Made by a program: the position numbers and the translations under genes. The notes beneath the pieces are model-generated. The model searched no databases, had not been told where the DNA came from, and saw nothing but the letters and a program-made list of their open reading frames with translations. This document shows, piece by piece, positions 46,961-56,400 of a stretch of DNA of 64,000 nt. The stretch is from Fodinibius salicampi (lineage in GTDB: Bacteria; Bacteroidota; Rhodothermia; Balneolales; Balneolaceae), in NCBI RefSeq assembly GCF_039545095.1, contig NZ_BAABRS010000001.1:558001-622000 (forward strand). Direction: 5' to 3'. The stretch's first letter is position 1; every line of letters begins with the position of its first letter.

Positions 46961-47110
46961 TTATTTGGTCTGGGTTTGCTCTTCCTTTTTTTTCTGCTCT
47001 TGCTTCCATTTACGGTAACGTTTGAGATGCTCTACATAAATATCATATACGCATCGGTCACATCCGCTACCACAGCAGTCCGTGGGAAGAGGTTTAATTG
47101 GTTTTTTCAT
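46961..47110 (-). CDS. Small cysteine-rich oxidoreductase-like domain protein (49 residues)
   Basis: A short frame of 49 codons plus TAA. It reads KPIKPLPTDCCGSGCDRCVY then DIYVEHLKRYRKWKQEQKKK. The CCGSGCDxCVYDIY motif is the signature of the oxidoreductase-like domain family (known also at the N-terminus of some eukaryotic NAD-binding proteins). The four Cys could bind a metal or iron-sulfur cluster; the function is unknown. It is 20 bp upstream of the SUI1-like gene and likely in its operon. Confidence 0.75.
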   Translation of the reverse strand: MKKPIKPLPTDCCGSGCDRCVYDIYVEHLKRYRKWKQEQKKKEEQTQTK

Positions 47111-47259
47111 AGTGACCGAAGATAGAGTACCTGAGGACTTTAATCAAAGAAATTTATATTTGTTAAAGAACATATGGTCGAAGAATACGAGTGAAAGCTG
47201 GGACGGGCATTCATTTTTAAACTGAAAGTTTATTAGTTTAATAGTGAAGTATTAAATTG

Positions 47260-48585
47260 ATGACCTCAGGTATACTTATGGGCGATAAAAATTATTTAAA
47301 AGATCTGTTTCACCGAACCTTAACAGCATGTTCGCCCGAGAATGCTGTCAGAGAGGCCGTAGAAATAGAGGGAGCAAAAATAAAAATAAGGGACCATCAC
47401 TTTGAAAGCGATGAATATCCGGTATATGTATTAGCCGTTGGTAAGGCTTCGATTCCTATGTTTAAAAGTTTAGATAATATCATTGGCAACAGGATAATTA
47501 AAAGCTTGATTGTAACCCCGAATTCTCCTGAAAATTGTTCGGCTGATCAGATTATAACAGCGAATCATCCCGTTCCGGATGAGGAAAGTATAAAAGCGGG
47601 ACGTGCCGCTGCTTCTTTTATGGAAAGCGTGCCCAAAAACGCATTAATTATAACATTGATTTCAGGGGGAACTTCTTCCCTAATGTGTAATCCGGCCGGG
47701 GCAATCACGCTATCAGATTTACGTACAACATTTGATTTATTGAATCAGTGCGGGGCATCCATAAGTGAAATAAACACGGTAAGAAAACATTGTTCCCAGA
47801 TAAAAGGAGGTCAGTTACTGCGTTATTTGCATCAAGATGTAACCCTCATAGATTTGATTATTTCCGATGTACCTAGTAATGATCCGACCTTTATTGGAAG
47901 TGGTCCGACCGTGGGTGATCCATCAACATACCAGGATGCTTATCATGTTTTATTGGAATATCAGTTGTGGAACAAGATTCCTGAAAGCGTTAAGAGTCAC
48001 ATAGAAAAAGGATTAACCGGAGAAGTGGTGGAAACATTATCTCCAGAAGAAGAGACGATTAAAAGGCATGAAACTGAAATTATTAGTTCGGCAGAACAGT
48101 TTACTCAACAAGCGGCCGATTTTGCCAGTGAGGATGGTTATAAGTGCGTCCTTTCGGATCAACCATTTAACGAAGATGTTGAATCGGTAGCCTCATATAT
48201 AACAGATAAAGTGTTATCCAATGAAGACCGAGATGGGAATCCTGCAATATTCTTTTTTTATGGAGAAAGCAGGGTAGTGGTAACCGGTGAAGGCAAGGGA
48301 GGGAGGAATCAGGAACTAGCGCTGCGTGGGGCCCTTAAGATAGCGGGATATAACAATTTAAGCTGGCTGAGTGCCGGTACAGATGGGGTTGACGGTCCTA
48401 CTGATGCGGCCGGAGCCATCGTAGATGGGCAAACCATAACAAAAGCAAGAGATAAGGGAGTAAACCCTGATGAGCATCTTCAAAACAATGATTCCTATCA
48501 TTTTCACAAGCAGATGGATACCCTGTTAGTAACGGGCCCCACCGGAAACAACTTGATGGATGTCGTTTTTGTAATACGAAATTAG
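47260..48585 (+). CDS. Glycerate 2-kinase (MOFRL family)
   Basis: A 441-residue protein. The N-terminal domain has VLAVGKASIPMFKSL, then ANHPVPDEESIKAGRAAASF, ITLISGGTSSLMCNP and NTVRKHCSQIKGGQLLRYL. The MOFRL domain near the C-terminus has VTGEGKGGRNQELALRGALK and LSAGTDGVDGPTDAAGAIVD. The reaction is D-glycerate + ATP to 2-phosphoglycerate. ATG 47260 or ATG 47278 could be the start; the second leaves MGDKNYLKDLFHRTL as N-terminus and fits family length as well. No close operon partner. Confidence 0.9.
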   Translation: MTSGILMGDKNYLKDLFHRTLTACSPENAVREAVEIEGAKIKIRDHHFESDEYPVYVLAVGKASIPMFKSLDNIIGNRIIKSLIVTPNSPENCSADQIITANHPVPDEESIKAGRAAASFMESVPKNALIITLISGGTSSLMCNPAGAITLSDLRTTFDLLNQCGASISEINTVRKHCSQIKGGQLLRYLHQDVTLIDLIISDVPSNDPTFIGSGPTVGDPSTYQDAYHVLLEYQLWNKIPESVKSHIEKGLTGEVVETLSPEEETIKRHETEIISSAEQFTQQAADFASEDGYKCVLSDQPFNEDVESVASYITDKVLSNEDRDGNPAIFFFYGESRVVVTGEGKGGRNQELALRGALKIAGYNNLSWLSAGTDGVDGPTDAAGAIVDGQTITKARDKGVNPDEHLQNNDSYHFHKQMDTLLVTGPTGNNLMDVVFVIRN

Positions 48586-48668
48586 TGCCGGTAAAAAATA
48601 CCGTGGCATTACAAAGTTGACTAACCTATTACTTTATTGTAACCCCACGCTTGAATATCTTTCTCCTT
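48586..48668. terminator. Hairpin in convergent gap
   Basis: CGGTA at 48590s and TACCG with an outer TGC/GCA pair form a short stem around AAAAA between the convergent kinase and exporter genes. No strong T run follows, so termination is uncertain. Confidence 0.35.
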
Positions 48669-51185
48669 TTAGCGATTAATTTGTACAATGGTGGTAACGA
48701 TCAGGGCCAGAGTAGAGGTGACCGTAGATAAAATACTTATACGTTCCTGTGGTGAAAGTCCGGCAGTGGGCGACTCTTCCGGCACGACAATGGTGGCTCC
48801 CGGTTCCACATCTGGGAAATTCTTAAAGAAAAGGAATTTCTTCACGCGATCCACATCGCCGTTGGCATGGATAATATATGCGCGTTTTTTAATGGCCAGG
48901 TCATTAAATCCACCGGCAGCTGTTATATAGTCTCTAAAGGATCGACCGTCTTCATACCGAACCGTGGTAGGATAAAATACACCCCCTTCTACTGTAACCG
49001 TTTCAAGTTTTTTGGGGATAAACAGGGAGTCTCCTTCTTCCAATAGTAAATCGTATCTTGATCCGGGATTTTGCAGAACCTGTGGAAGTTCAATTCCAAC
49101 CTGTGCAGACTCATCCTGTAATCTTTGCTGGCGCTGTTCCTCTAGTTGTTGTGCCCGTTCTTCCGCTGTCAGGCCTTCTCCCTGCACATTTGCAGTCATT
49201 TGTTGTGATTCCTGTTGAGTAAACTCTCGCTTACGAAAAAGAGTGGCCCCATCGGTATAAGCGTCAGGAGTCAGCCCGCCGGCTCTTTCAATAATATCTG
49301 AAATACGTTCATTTCTAGCGGAAATAGCATATTTGCCTGGGAATTGTACTTCTCCTACAACATGGATTTCCTGCTGTTCTTCATAATTTGGGAGTCTTCT
49401 GATATACACCTGATCAAAGGGCTGTAACTTAAACGAAGCGTCTTCTTCGTTCAGCGTCAGATCTTCATTTACTTCAAAAGTTTGAACATCGGCAATAAAA
49501 GAACTGCTTTTGGCGGTCTGACTGGCATCCCGGATTCGCCTCGCAACCTCTATACGATAGGGGGCAGCAGACTGCATAAATCCTCCGGCCTGGTAAATCA
49601 AATCTTCCAGAGTCATACCATAGGCAAATTCATATTGGTCAGGTTTTTGTACCGGACCATTAATAGTAACAGTATAATCTTCTCGAAGATCAAAGATGGA
49701 GGATATGCGAACACGGTCATCTTTTTGAAGATCAATATTATTTTGTTCTGGATTCCTAATGAGCTCGCGAACATTAAACGAGATGGTTTCTATCGTGTAA
49801 TCGTCACGGGTACGATAGATAATACCCCGGTTCATAAAGGCATCTCCCATAAGTCCGTCGGCTCGTTGAATAAGGGAGTAAAGCGAGGTAGTATCTTCTA
49901 AGGCATATTCTCCCGGACGAAATACCGCTCCTTCAATTTGGACCATATTTTCAAACCGATCCAGTATTTTTCCAACCGATACCGAATCACCATTTTCCAG
50001 AATATAATTATCAAAAAATCCTTTCCGCACGTCGGTAATACGCTTCTGTTTTGGAGTGTTTCCAATGACTTTTATACGTTCGGTATAAGCTTTATTGGTA
50101 AAATCACCGGCATAAAGAATAAGATCCTGGAGCGTTTCTTTCCCCATTAGTTCATAGATACCGGGACGTTTAACTTCTCCTTCAATTTCAATGCGATTGT
50201 TATATGGCTTGACTTGGATAATATCCTGCGAGCGGAGTCGAATATTACTGGACTGGTCGCCATAAACAAGCAAATCATAAAGATCAAATGTAGCCACGGT
50301 TTCACTACCTCGGATAACATTAATTTCCCGAAAACTACCTGAAGTTGTTGGCCCGCCAGCCGCATATAATGCATTAAACACGGTTGAAAGGGAGGAAAGG
50401 GTATAGGAGCCCGGCACGGAAACTTCACCTAGTACTGTTACGTTGATGCTACGCACCTGCCCCAGGGATAGCTGCATATAGGTATCCTTGTTTTGTTCAT
50501 TCTGGGGATCCAAGCCCGAGTAAATTTGACCCAACCGCGCTCTCAGACGTTCTTCTGCCTCCTTAATACTTAGTCCATTTACATTCACGGGCCCAAGGTC
50601 CTGAATTTGTATAAATCCCTCCGGTGAAACAGGCAGGTTATAATTCATTTGGGCTGCTCCCCAAATATTGATAACCAGTTCATCGCCCGGACCTATTTGA
50701 TAATCCTGGGGCGTAGGGATATTCATGGCCGGCTCAAAAGTAACCCTTTCATTGGTAAATATCTTATAACCGAATATTTTGTCCTTCATTTGACGTTCCG
50801 CTCTTTTGAGCGAATCGGCTATCATATAAAGGGAATCAAACTTTGTGGAATCGGGAGCAGGCCCTTCAATGGGAACCTGATTCCTTAATTGTCCGGGAAA
50901 TCCTTGCTCTTGACCTTGCCCAGCGGTACCAGCGCGAACCTGCTGAAGTCGTTGGCGAAGCTGGCTTGCCTGGGATTGGGGGAGGCCCTGTGCAACTGCT
51001 AACTGTACTGTTTCATCAATAGATAAACCCCTGGATTGTGCTCCACTGTAAATGCGCTGGATTTGCTGGTCGGAAAGTTCACTTACGCGTACACTTTTAA
51101 AATCTATATCGGAAAGGCTTTGAGCACTTGCTGAAACAGCAATGCATAGAAAGAGAATAGTTAACAGGCTCTTCGTCAGTCGCAT
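48669..51185 (-). CDS. Polysaccharide export protein with multiple SLBB domains
   Basis: An 838-residue protein. Signal peptide (SLLTILFLCIAVSASAQ), then a Poly_export domain near residue 155 (YQIGPGDELVINIWG), then about six SLBB beta-grasp repeats, each beginning with a phrase like VEIEGEVKRPGIYEL, INGPVQKPDQYEFAYG, or VVGEVQFPGKYAIS. A Gln-rich stretch sits near residue 660, and a C-terminal hydrophobic helix (ILSTVTSTLALIVTTIVQI) ends the protein. This fits a Wza-like outer-membrane export channel of the extended Bacteroidota type. It could export the polysaccharide made in the first 42 kb (inference). Confidence 0.92.
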   Translation of the reverse strand: MRLTKSLLTILFLCIAVSASAQSLSDIDFKSVRVSELSDQQIQRIYSGAQSRGLSIDETVQLAVAQGLPQSQASQLRQRLQQVRAGTAGQGQEQGFPGQLRNQVPIEGPAPDSTKFDSLYMIADSLKRAERQMKDKIFGYKIFTNERVTFEPAMNIPTPQDYQIGPGDELVINIWGAAQMNYNLPVSPEGFIQIQDLGPVNVNGLSIKEAEERLRARLGQIYSGLDPQNEQNKDTYMQLSLGQVRSINVTVLGEVSVPGSYTLSSLSTVFNALYAAGGPTTSGSFREINVIRGSETVATFDLYDLLVYGDQSSNIRLRSQDIIQVKPYNNRIEIEGEVKRPGIYELMGKETLQDLILYAGDFTNKAYTERIKVIGNTPKQKRITDVRKGFFDNYILENGDSVSVGKILDRFENMVQIEGAVFRPGEYALEDTTSLYSLIQRADGLMGDAFMNRGIIYRTRDDYTIETISFNVRELIRNPEQNNIDLQKDDRVRISSIFDLREDYTVTINGPVQKPDQYEFAYGMTLEDLIYQAGGFMQSAAPYRIEVARRIRDASQTAKSSSFIADVQTFEVNEDLTLNEEDASFKLQPFDQVYIRRLPNYEEQQEIHVVGEVQFPGKYAISARNERISDIIERAGGLTPDAYTDGATLFRKREFTQQESQQMTANVQGEGLTAEERAQQLEEQRQQRLQDESAQVGIELPQVLQNPGSRYDLLLEEGDSLFIPKKLETVTVEGGVFYPTTVRYEDGRSFRDYITAAGGFNDLAIKKRAYIIHANGDVDRVKKFLFFKNFPDVEPGATIVVPEESPTAGLSPQERISILSTVTSTLALIVTTIVQINR

Positions 51186-51893
51186 TGATTTTTATAATCT
51201 TATTGGTATTGGATTTTACTAAGCACTCAAATTAATGAATTTCAAGGTAAACTTACATTATGAATTTACGCTGGACAGAGGTTTTTAGGCTTGAGGGCGA
51301 ACTTAACTATAAAGTAGATAACAAGGAAGGAAAAGAAATAGTAAAGAAAAAAAATAAGGCGGCATCCGGTATTCCAGGTATGCCGCCTTTAGGGATTATG
51401 ATAAGGGATATCGGTTAAAAAATAATTTCAAATATTTTTTTTGCCATGGATATTGCCCTTTCTTCGTTTATAAAGGTATCCTAATACTTATCTAGTTGTT
51501 AATTGATTATGTCTACTAAGGCTGATAGAAAGCTTCTATTAGACGGTTATCGAAAGAAATGCTAAAGCGCGGAAAGTATATATGTAAAAAAGTAATAAGT
51601 CAATACCTTATTTTGTGTATTTTTAACATTATAAGATATATAAAAATAGCCTTAGGAAGACGCTGGAAGGACTATTGAGAAGAAGGCTCCTTATAGAAAA
51701 GCTGTTATTTAATTTTATTTGATAAGAGGAATGCGGTAAAATGGCGAACAAGGCCAAACTTCATAAAAGGGATCTTCACGTAAAACACATAAAAATGCCA
51801 CAACAGTTATTGAAGAAATAACCCTTGTTGTGCGAACTACATGCTTGGAACAGGTGTTAAGAAATAATGATTTGCTATAACTATCAGGAAAAG
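51186..51893. other. Gene-free region with a solitary hairpin
   Basis: About 700 bp without a convincing gene on either strand. The only clear structure is the hairpin at 51356-51389. A/T-rich tracts are common. The promoter of the SLBB gene (start at 51185) should lie at its left end. Confidence 0.45.
51352..51389 (-). terminator. Hairpin with U-tract on the - strand
   Basis: AAGGCGGCAT (51356-51365) pairs perfectly with ATGCCGCCTT (51380-51389) over 10 bp with a 14-nt loop. On the - strand the stem is followed by TTATTTTTTTT, the form of a Rho-independent terminator. The nearest - strand gene upstream ends at 51894, 500 bp away. Confidence 0.7.
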
Positions 51894-52493
51894 TCAACCG
51901 GTGGGGCTGTAGGCTTCCGGCCGTTTGGTTTTCAGTTCGCAACCATGGAAAGTATAATTCTTCAGATGCCACATAAAGCGCTGAAATTTAGAATCCGGAA
52001 GGGTAAATGAAACAATAGAATGAGCAGCGCGCCGGAGTGTTTTATCAGCATCAGTGTATTCATTAATATCTACTACAACCAACCCATTAAAAGCTTTTAC
52101 CTTTTTCAGAAAATAGCGTTCCTGTGGAGTTGCATACTTTACGCGGGAAGATGAGTTGCCAGTATATGAACCACAGAATTTGCCACCATTTTTGAAATAG
52201 AGAATGGTGTCTGACTGCTGAAGGTCCTTGAAAAGGTTATCCAGCCTCTGAAATGTTTCGGATTCTATTTTAGTTACCAATTCAGCGGTGTCAATAACCT
52301 TTACCTCACGCTCCAGTGTATCGGCCAATTCTTCTAATGCTTTCTTTTTATTCGGCTCATATAGTCCCAAAAAAAGGCAGAGATGATGTTGGTTCTCGTT
52401 TGCTGTTCGCGATAATTCATCTTTTAGATCCTCAAAAGAAGAGTCCCCGTACGCGATATCCTGGAACGTATTATCAACGGATTGGATGTCCAT
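51894..52493 (-). CDS. Degenerate AAA+ ATPase-like protein
   Basis: A 199-residue protein that aligns by eye with the AAA+ core: a beta strand LCLFLGLYEPNKKKALEELA in place of the Walker A GPPGTGKT, VKVIDTAELV at the position of the sensor strand, DTILYFKNGGKFCG where Walker B normally reads ILFFDEADALFG, GLVVVDINEY (sensor 1), and LRRAAHSIVSFTLPD (arginine finger region). The catalytic Lys and Asp-Glu are lost, so ATP hydrolysis is unlikely. The N-terminal 40 residues are acidic and helical. Role unknown; it may bind a protein partner. Confidence 0.6.
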   Translation of the reverse strand: MDIQSVDNTFQDIAYGDSSFEDLKDELSRTANENQHHLCLFLGLYEPNKKKALEELADTLEREVKVIDTAELVTKIESETFQRLDNLFKDLQQSDTILYFKNGGKFCGSYTGNSSSRVKYATPQERYFLKKVKAFNGLVVVDINEYTDADKTLRRAAHSIVSFTLPDSKFQRFMWHLKNYTFHGCELKTKRPEAYSPTG

Positions 52494-52558
52494 AAAAATA
52501 TATTGAATACTACTTACTGTTCAGTTTAAAAAAACTATGCTTATGATAATTAGTATTC

Positions 52559-52754
52559 GGGGTCTTTGCAAAACCCCAGAAATTCAAACTTGTCATTGCG
52601 AATAAGCGAAGCCTGCCTATGCTGAAGCTTTTTTAACAAGGGTAATTATATACAATGCAAGGCTCCGCGCAGGCAAGCAATCTTCCGGCAAAAGCCTCTA
52701 AAAAGAGGTCGATGCACTCCGTTCGCGATTACAATAAGGTTTTGCAAAGACCCC
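52559..52754. mobile_element. 196-bp MITE-like element with perfect terminal inverted repeats
   Basis: GGGGTCTTTGCAAAACC (52559-52575) and GGTTTTGCAAAGACCCC (52738-52754) are perfect 17-bp inverted repeats. A 5-bp direct repeat TATTC flanks both sides (52554-52558 and 52755-52759), as expected of a target duplication. The inside has no transposase frame. It includes a 33-nt stretch (52611-52643) also present at 61239-61271. The element must have been moved by a transposase encoded elsewhere. Confidence 0.88.
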
Positions 52755-52794
52755 TATTCTTCAAAATAGCTAATGATCAGCCACAGGAGTCGTT

Positions 52795-54201
52795 TTACCT
52801 GCGGGTACCACTAATTCCGCTGTACGTAGTCGTATTGCCTGAAGGGGTGGTAACACTAATTTTAAGTGTCAGGCTGGCAGCTTCATCCGATTCATCATCC
52901 GTATCCCGGATAGAGAAGCTAAAGTTTGTAGCACCCGCCCCCGGAGTTATATGATCGCCAAGGGTAAAGTTTGTATCTCCGGTTAGCTCGATACCGGCCC
53001 CGGCCTCAATAGAGATTTGAGTACCCTTTGCCATGGGATTACCATTAACATCCTGTACCGTGTAATTAAACGAAGCTCCACCATCCGGATCCAGATCAAA
53101 ACTTGTGGGACTTGCTGAAATATATGCTGTCCTGGATGAGAAGACTATCGGTATCTCTTGAGTTATATCTTCTCCGTTTTCTCCCTTTGTTGAAGCCGTA
53201 ATCGTAGCCATGCCATTAGTTGGCCGGGGGTTGCCCGAAATAAGATCCACTTCCACAATACCGTCTTCGTCGGTTTGGCCTGATCCCTGGATAACACCCC
53301 CGGTGGTTTCAAAATAAACAACCGTACCGGGCTTAACGGGATTGCTGAACTTATCCCCAACCACTGTTGAAATAACATTGCGGTTATTATTAATGTCCCA
53401 GCCCTCGAAATTAAAATTTTCAGCGGCAATGCTAAAGTGATCCTGGTCAGGGAAGCCTCCGTGTATAGCCACTACAATGGGACTTGATTTTATTTCTATT
53501 CCGTCATCGCGGTTAACCAGTGCCTGTACTTTGATCTCACCGGCCGTATTTCCACTGAAAAGGGTAGTGGTTACATTACCTGAACTGTTCGTGGTAGCGG
53601 TAGCCGGAACCAAGTCTTCGCCACCGCCCGGACCGTTAATGATGCTAAACGAAACCTCCACGGCATTGTTTGACGACAAGGCCCGGCCCAGAGAATCCTG
53701 CACTTGGAAAGTCATAGAGGTACTTACCTGGTCCCCGGTTTCATTAATATTAATAGCACCCTCAGGCTGATCGGTCAGCACAATGGCAGCGGCACCTACC
53801 GTTTCTCCATTTTGGTCACCACCCCCGTTATCACCATCACCATTACCGTCATCTCCTTCTGCAGTAAGTTCTATTACCAAATCATTTATTTCGTCATTAG
53901 AAGAGACCTCAACATTGCGTGTAGCACTCTGATAGCCTTCTTTTGTTACTTCCAGAGTAAGAGCAACAGAACCATCATCTGGTTCCACATCAAAAGAAAA
54001 ACGCCCGGATGAGTTCGTTATGGTGGATTGCTGAAAATTCTCCGGCTGAATAATTTCAACGGTAGCCCCTTCCACCGCATTTTCGGAACTGGCTTCGATG
54101 ACCTCTCCGCCTACAACAGCAGGTTTGGATTTAAAATAATCGCAAGATTGTATAAAAAACAGTGAGACAAGGGTAAGTAAAACCAGTTGTATTTTTCGCA
54201 T
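52795..54201 (-). CDS. Lipoprotein with carboxypeptidase-regulatory-like and Ig-like (Big-1 type) domains
   Basis: A 468-residue surface lipoprotein: the signal peptide ends in the lipobox FIQSC near residue 20. Residues 30-110 are a carboxypeptidase-regulatory-like domain (GGEVIEASSENAVEGATVEI, SSGRFSFDV). A Gly/Asp/Asn-rich linker (DDGNGDGDNGGGD) follows. Then come Ig-like modules typical of intimin/invasin-type proteins (SSGNVTTTLFSGNTAGEIKV, EDGIVEVDLISGNPRPTNG). It probably sits on the cell surface as a binding or structural protein. No neighbour suggests a specific partner. Confidence 0.78.
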   Translation of the reverse strand: MRKIQLVLLTLVSLFFIQSCDYFKSKPAVVGGEVIEASSENAVEGATVEIIQPENFQQSTITNSSGRFSFDVEPDDGSVALTLEVTKEGYQSATRNVEVSSNDEINDLVIELTAEGDDGNGDGDNGGGDQNGETVGAAAIVLTDQPEGAININETGDQVSTSMTFQVQDSLGRALSSNNAVEVSFSIINGPGGGEDLVPATATTNSSGNVTTTLFSGNTAGEIKVQALVNRDDGIEIKSSPIVVAIHGGFPDQDHFSIAAENFNFEGWDINNNRNVISTVVGDKFSNPVKPGTVVYFETTGGVIQGSGQTDEDGIVEVDLISGNPRPTNGMATITASTKGENGEDITQEIPIVFSSRTAYISASPTSFDLDPDGGASFNYTVQDVNGNPMAKGTQISIEAGAGIELTGDTNFTLGDHITPGAGATNFSFSIRDTDDESDEAASLTLKISVTTPSGNTTTYSGISGTRR

Positions 54202-54520
54202 TGATCCCGATCGTTTACAGATGAATTATATTTGATCCCAATACACCAAATGGAATAATAACCGAATAAGATTAAGGTTAATCGGCATTATTGTCAAATG
54301 GTTTTAGTTGGCGGAGGGCAGTTACCAGTTTGCAGATGGCAGATAGCGGGAAGGGTTCGAGTCCATGCAATCTGCTATCTGATATTCGTAATCCCCTTAA
54401 CTGCTTGCCAGAACCCTTCATTTATTCTCTATTTGAATTATAAATCAATTTGAAAGCTGTGAATATTTCACTTTATTTATCTTTGGCTCAAAACAATAAC
54501 CAATTCAAGAGCAAAAAGAT
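54202..54520. other. Intergenic region with a palindromic repeat
   Basis: No gene seen. CAGATAGC (54340-54347) and GCTATCTG (54374-54381) form an inverted pair with a related GCAGATGGC/GCAATCTGC shoulder. It looks like a dispersed repeat rather than a regulatory site. Confidence 0.4.
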
Positions 54521-56290
54521 ATGACCCTTGCCGGTTGGGCGGTGGTTGCCGTCATCTTATTATGTTTATTTCTGCTGATTAAGACGCGCATCTCGGCCGA
54601 TGTGGTATTTATGTCGGGCCTTGCGATACTAATTGTCAGCCAGGTTATTCCTGCCTCAGAAGCCCTGGTCGGCTTTTCTAATGAGGGCATGCTTACGGTG
54701 GCGTCATTATATGTGGTAGCGGCAGGGATGAAGGAAACCGGGGCCATTGAATATATCGTTGCGAAAATTATTGGCCGATCGAAGAGTATCCGGCGGGCAC
54801 AGCTTCGCATTATGGCTCCAGTGATGATTGTGAGTGCTTTCTTAAATAATACACCGGTTGTAGCCTCTTTTATACCCGCTCTCGAAGATTGGGCTCGAAA
54901 AAATCGTATACCCGCCTCGAAAATCCTTATCCCTCTCAGTTATGCGGCCATTTTGGGAGGGACCTGTACACTTATAGGTACGAGTACCAATCTTATTGTA
55001 AACGGACTTTTGATTGAAGAAACCTCTTATGGGTCACTGGGAATTTTTGAACCGGCCTATATTGGGATTCCCTGCGCTATTGCGGGTTTTATTTACATGT
55101 TCATATTCGGAAGGAAGCTTCTGCCTATCCGGGGTTCAGGTTTCGACAGTTTTAAAGATCCAAGGGAATATACCATTGAGATGCTGGTGGATAGTGGAAG
55201 CTCCCTCGTGGGCCAAACGATAGAAGAAGCAGGGCTCCGTAATCTTCCGGGGCTTTTCTTGGTGGAAATTTACCGGGATGATCAGATTCTGGCGGCCGTT
55301 GACCCGGAAATACGCCTGCAGGGGAATGATCGTCTTATTTTTGCCGGGGTCGTAGATTCTATTGTTGATTTGCAGCAGATCAAGGGGCTAAGCCCTGCTA
55401 CCGACCAGCTCTTTAAACTGGATTCCAACCGCCGGGAACGTCTTCTGATGGAAGCAGTGGTATCACCTACGCATCCAGTGAACGGACAAACCATAAAAGA
55501 TGGGCGATTTCGCAATCTCTATGATGCGGTGGTATTGGCTGTGGCACGAAACGGGGAGCGGGTAAAGGAAAAAGTGGGGGATATCCGTCTTAAAACAGGA
55601 GATACCCTGCTGCTGGAAGCACATCCTAACTTTTTGGAGCAGTATCGTAATTCCAGCGATTATTACCTGGTGAGCGGCATCAGTGGATATAGTCGGCCAA
55701 ACTATGAAAAATCCGGAGTTGCATGGTCTATTCTCGGGGTGATGATTGGCAGCGTTGCAGTGGGACTGTTAACGATGTTCCAGGCCTCTTTTATGGCGGC
55801 GGGACTGATGATTCTGTTTAACTGTTGCGGTTCGGCAGATGCTAAAAGTTATATTGACTGGTCAGTATTGCTTGTTATTGCCGCAACGCTGGGCATCGGT
55901 AATGCCATGCAGTATACCGGTGCCGCTGAGGTTTTGGCAACAGGATTTTTAAGCCATGTGGAGTCCAATCCACATTTAGCACTTATTGGAGTCTATATTT
56001 CTACCTGGATATTGACGGAAATGATTACCAACAACGCAGCCGCCGTTCTTATTTTCCCTATTGCTATTTCTATAGCAGCCTCTTTCGGGGTAAACTATAT
56101 TCCGTTTGTGATGACTATCATGATGGCGGCCTCGGCCAGTTTTTCGACGCCTATCGGTTATCAGACAAACTTAATGGTCTATGGTCCGGGGGGATACAAA
56201 TTTACGGATTTTACTAAAATTGGCCTGCCTCTTAATTTAATTGTAGCGACTATCACTATTATTTTAGTGCCGATTATCTGGCCGTTTTAA
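54521..56290 (+). CDS. SLC13 family permease with TrkA-C domains
   Basis: A 589-residue transporter. Four to six helices, then the motif VSAFLNNTPVVASFIPALEDW near residue 105 and GGTCTLIGTSTNLIVNGL near 145, both typical of the SLC13/DASS fold. Two cytosolic TrkA-C domains follow (about residues 205-290 and 300-385). The second helix half contains TEMITNNAAAVLIFPIA and SFSTPIGYQTNLMVYGPGGY. Substrates of this group include sulfate and dicarboxylates. A role in sulfate uptake would fit the cysDN and sulfotransferase genes of the window, but is not shown. Confidence 0.87.
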   Translation: MTLAGWAVVAVILLCLFLLIKTRISADVVFMSGLAILIVSQVIPASEALVGFSNEGMLTVASLYVVAAGMKETGAIEYIVAKIIGRSKSIRRAQLRIMAPVMIVSAFLNNTPVVASFIPALEDWARKNRIPASKILIPLSYAAILGGTCTLIGTSTNLIVNGLLIEETSYGSLGIFEPAYIGIPCAIAGFIYMFIFGRKLLPIRGSGFDSFKDPREYTIEMLVDSGSSLVGQTIEEAGLRNLPGLFLVEIYRDDQILAAVDPEIRLQGNDRLIFAGVVDSIVDLQQIKGLSPATDQLFKLDSNRRERLLMEAVVSPTHPVNGQTIKDGRFRNLYDAVVLAVARNGERVKEKVGDIRLKTGDTLLLEAHPNFLEQYRNSSDYYLVSGISGYSRPNYEKSGVAWSILGVMIGSVAVGLLTMFQASFMAAGLMILFNCCGSADAKSYIDWSVLLVIAATLGIGNAMQYTGAAEVLATGFLSHVESNPHLALIGVYISTWILTEMITNNAAAVLIFPIAISIAASFGVNYIPFVMTIMMAASASFSTPIGYQTNLMVYGPGGYKFTDFTKIGLPLNLIVATITIILVPIIWPF

Positions 56291-56344
56291 TGGTTTCTGC
56301 TATAAAAAATAAAGAGTAAGTAAGGATACTGAGTGATCAGTATG

Positions 56345-56400
56345 AAGTCTTAAGTTGAAAGTGTTAAGTTTTAATTAAACGTTGAAGGTTTAATGTTTAT
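56345..56400. repeat. Dispersed A/T-rich GTTAAGTTTTAA repeat
   Basis: The words CTTAAGTTGAAAGTGTTAAG and GTTTTAATTAAACG resemble the inverted repeat that encloses the S23 gene at 62619-63028. No gene lies with it. Confidence 0.5.

Noticed and set aside
51715-51972. An 85-codon frame on the - strand
   Set aside because: It overlaps the start of the better supported AAA+-like gene end and has no domain or ribosome binding site of note.
54348-54366. GGGTTCGAGTCC, which resembles a tRNA T-arm
   Set aside because: The stem does not close (AAGGG against CCATG) and it lies in a palindromic repeat; at most a tRNA fragment.
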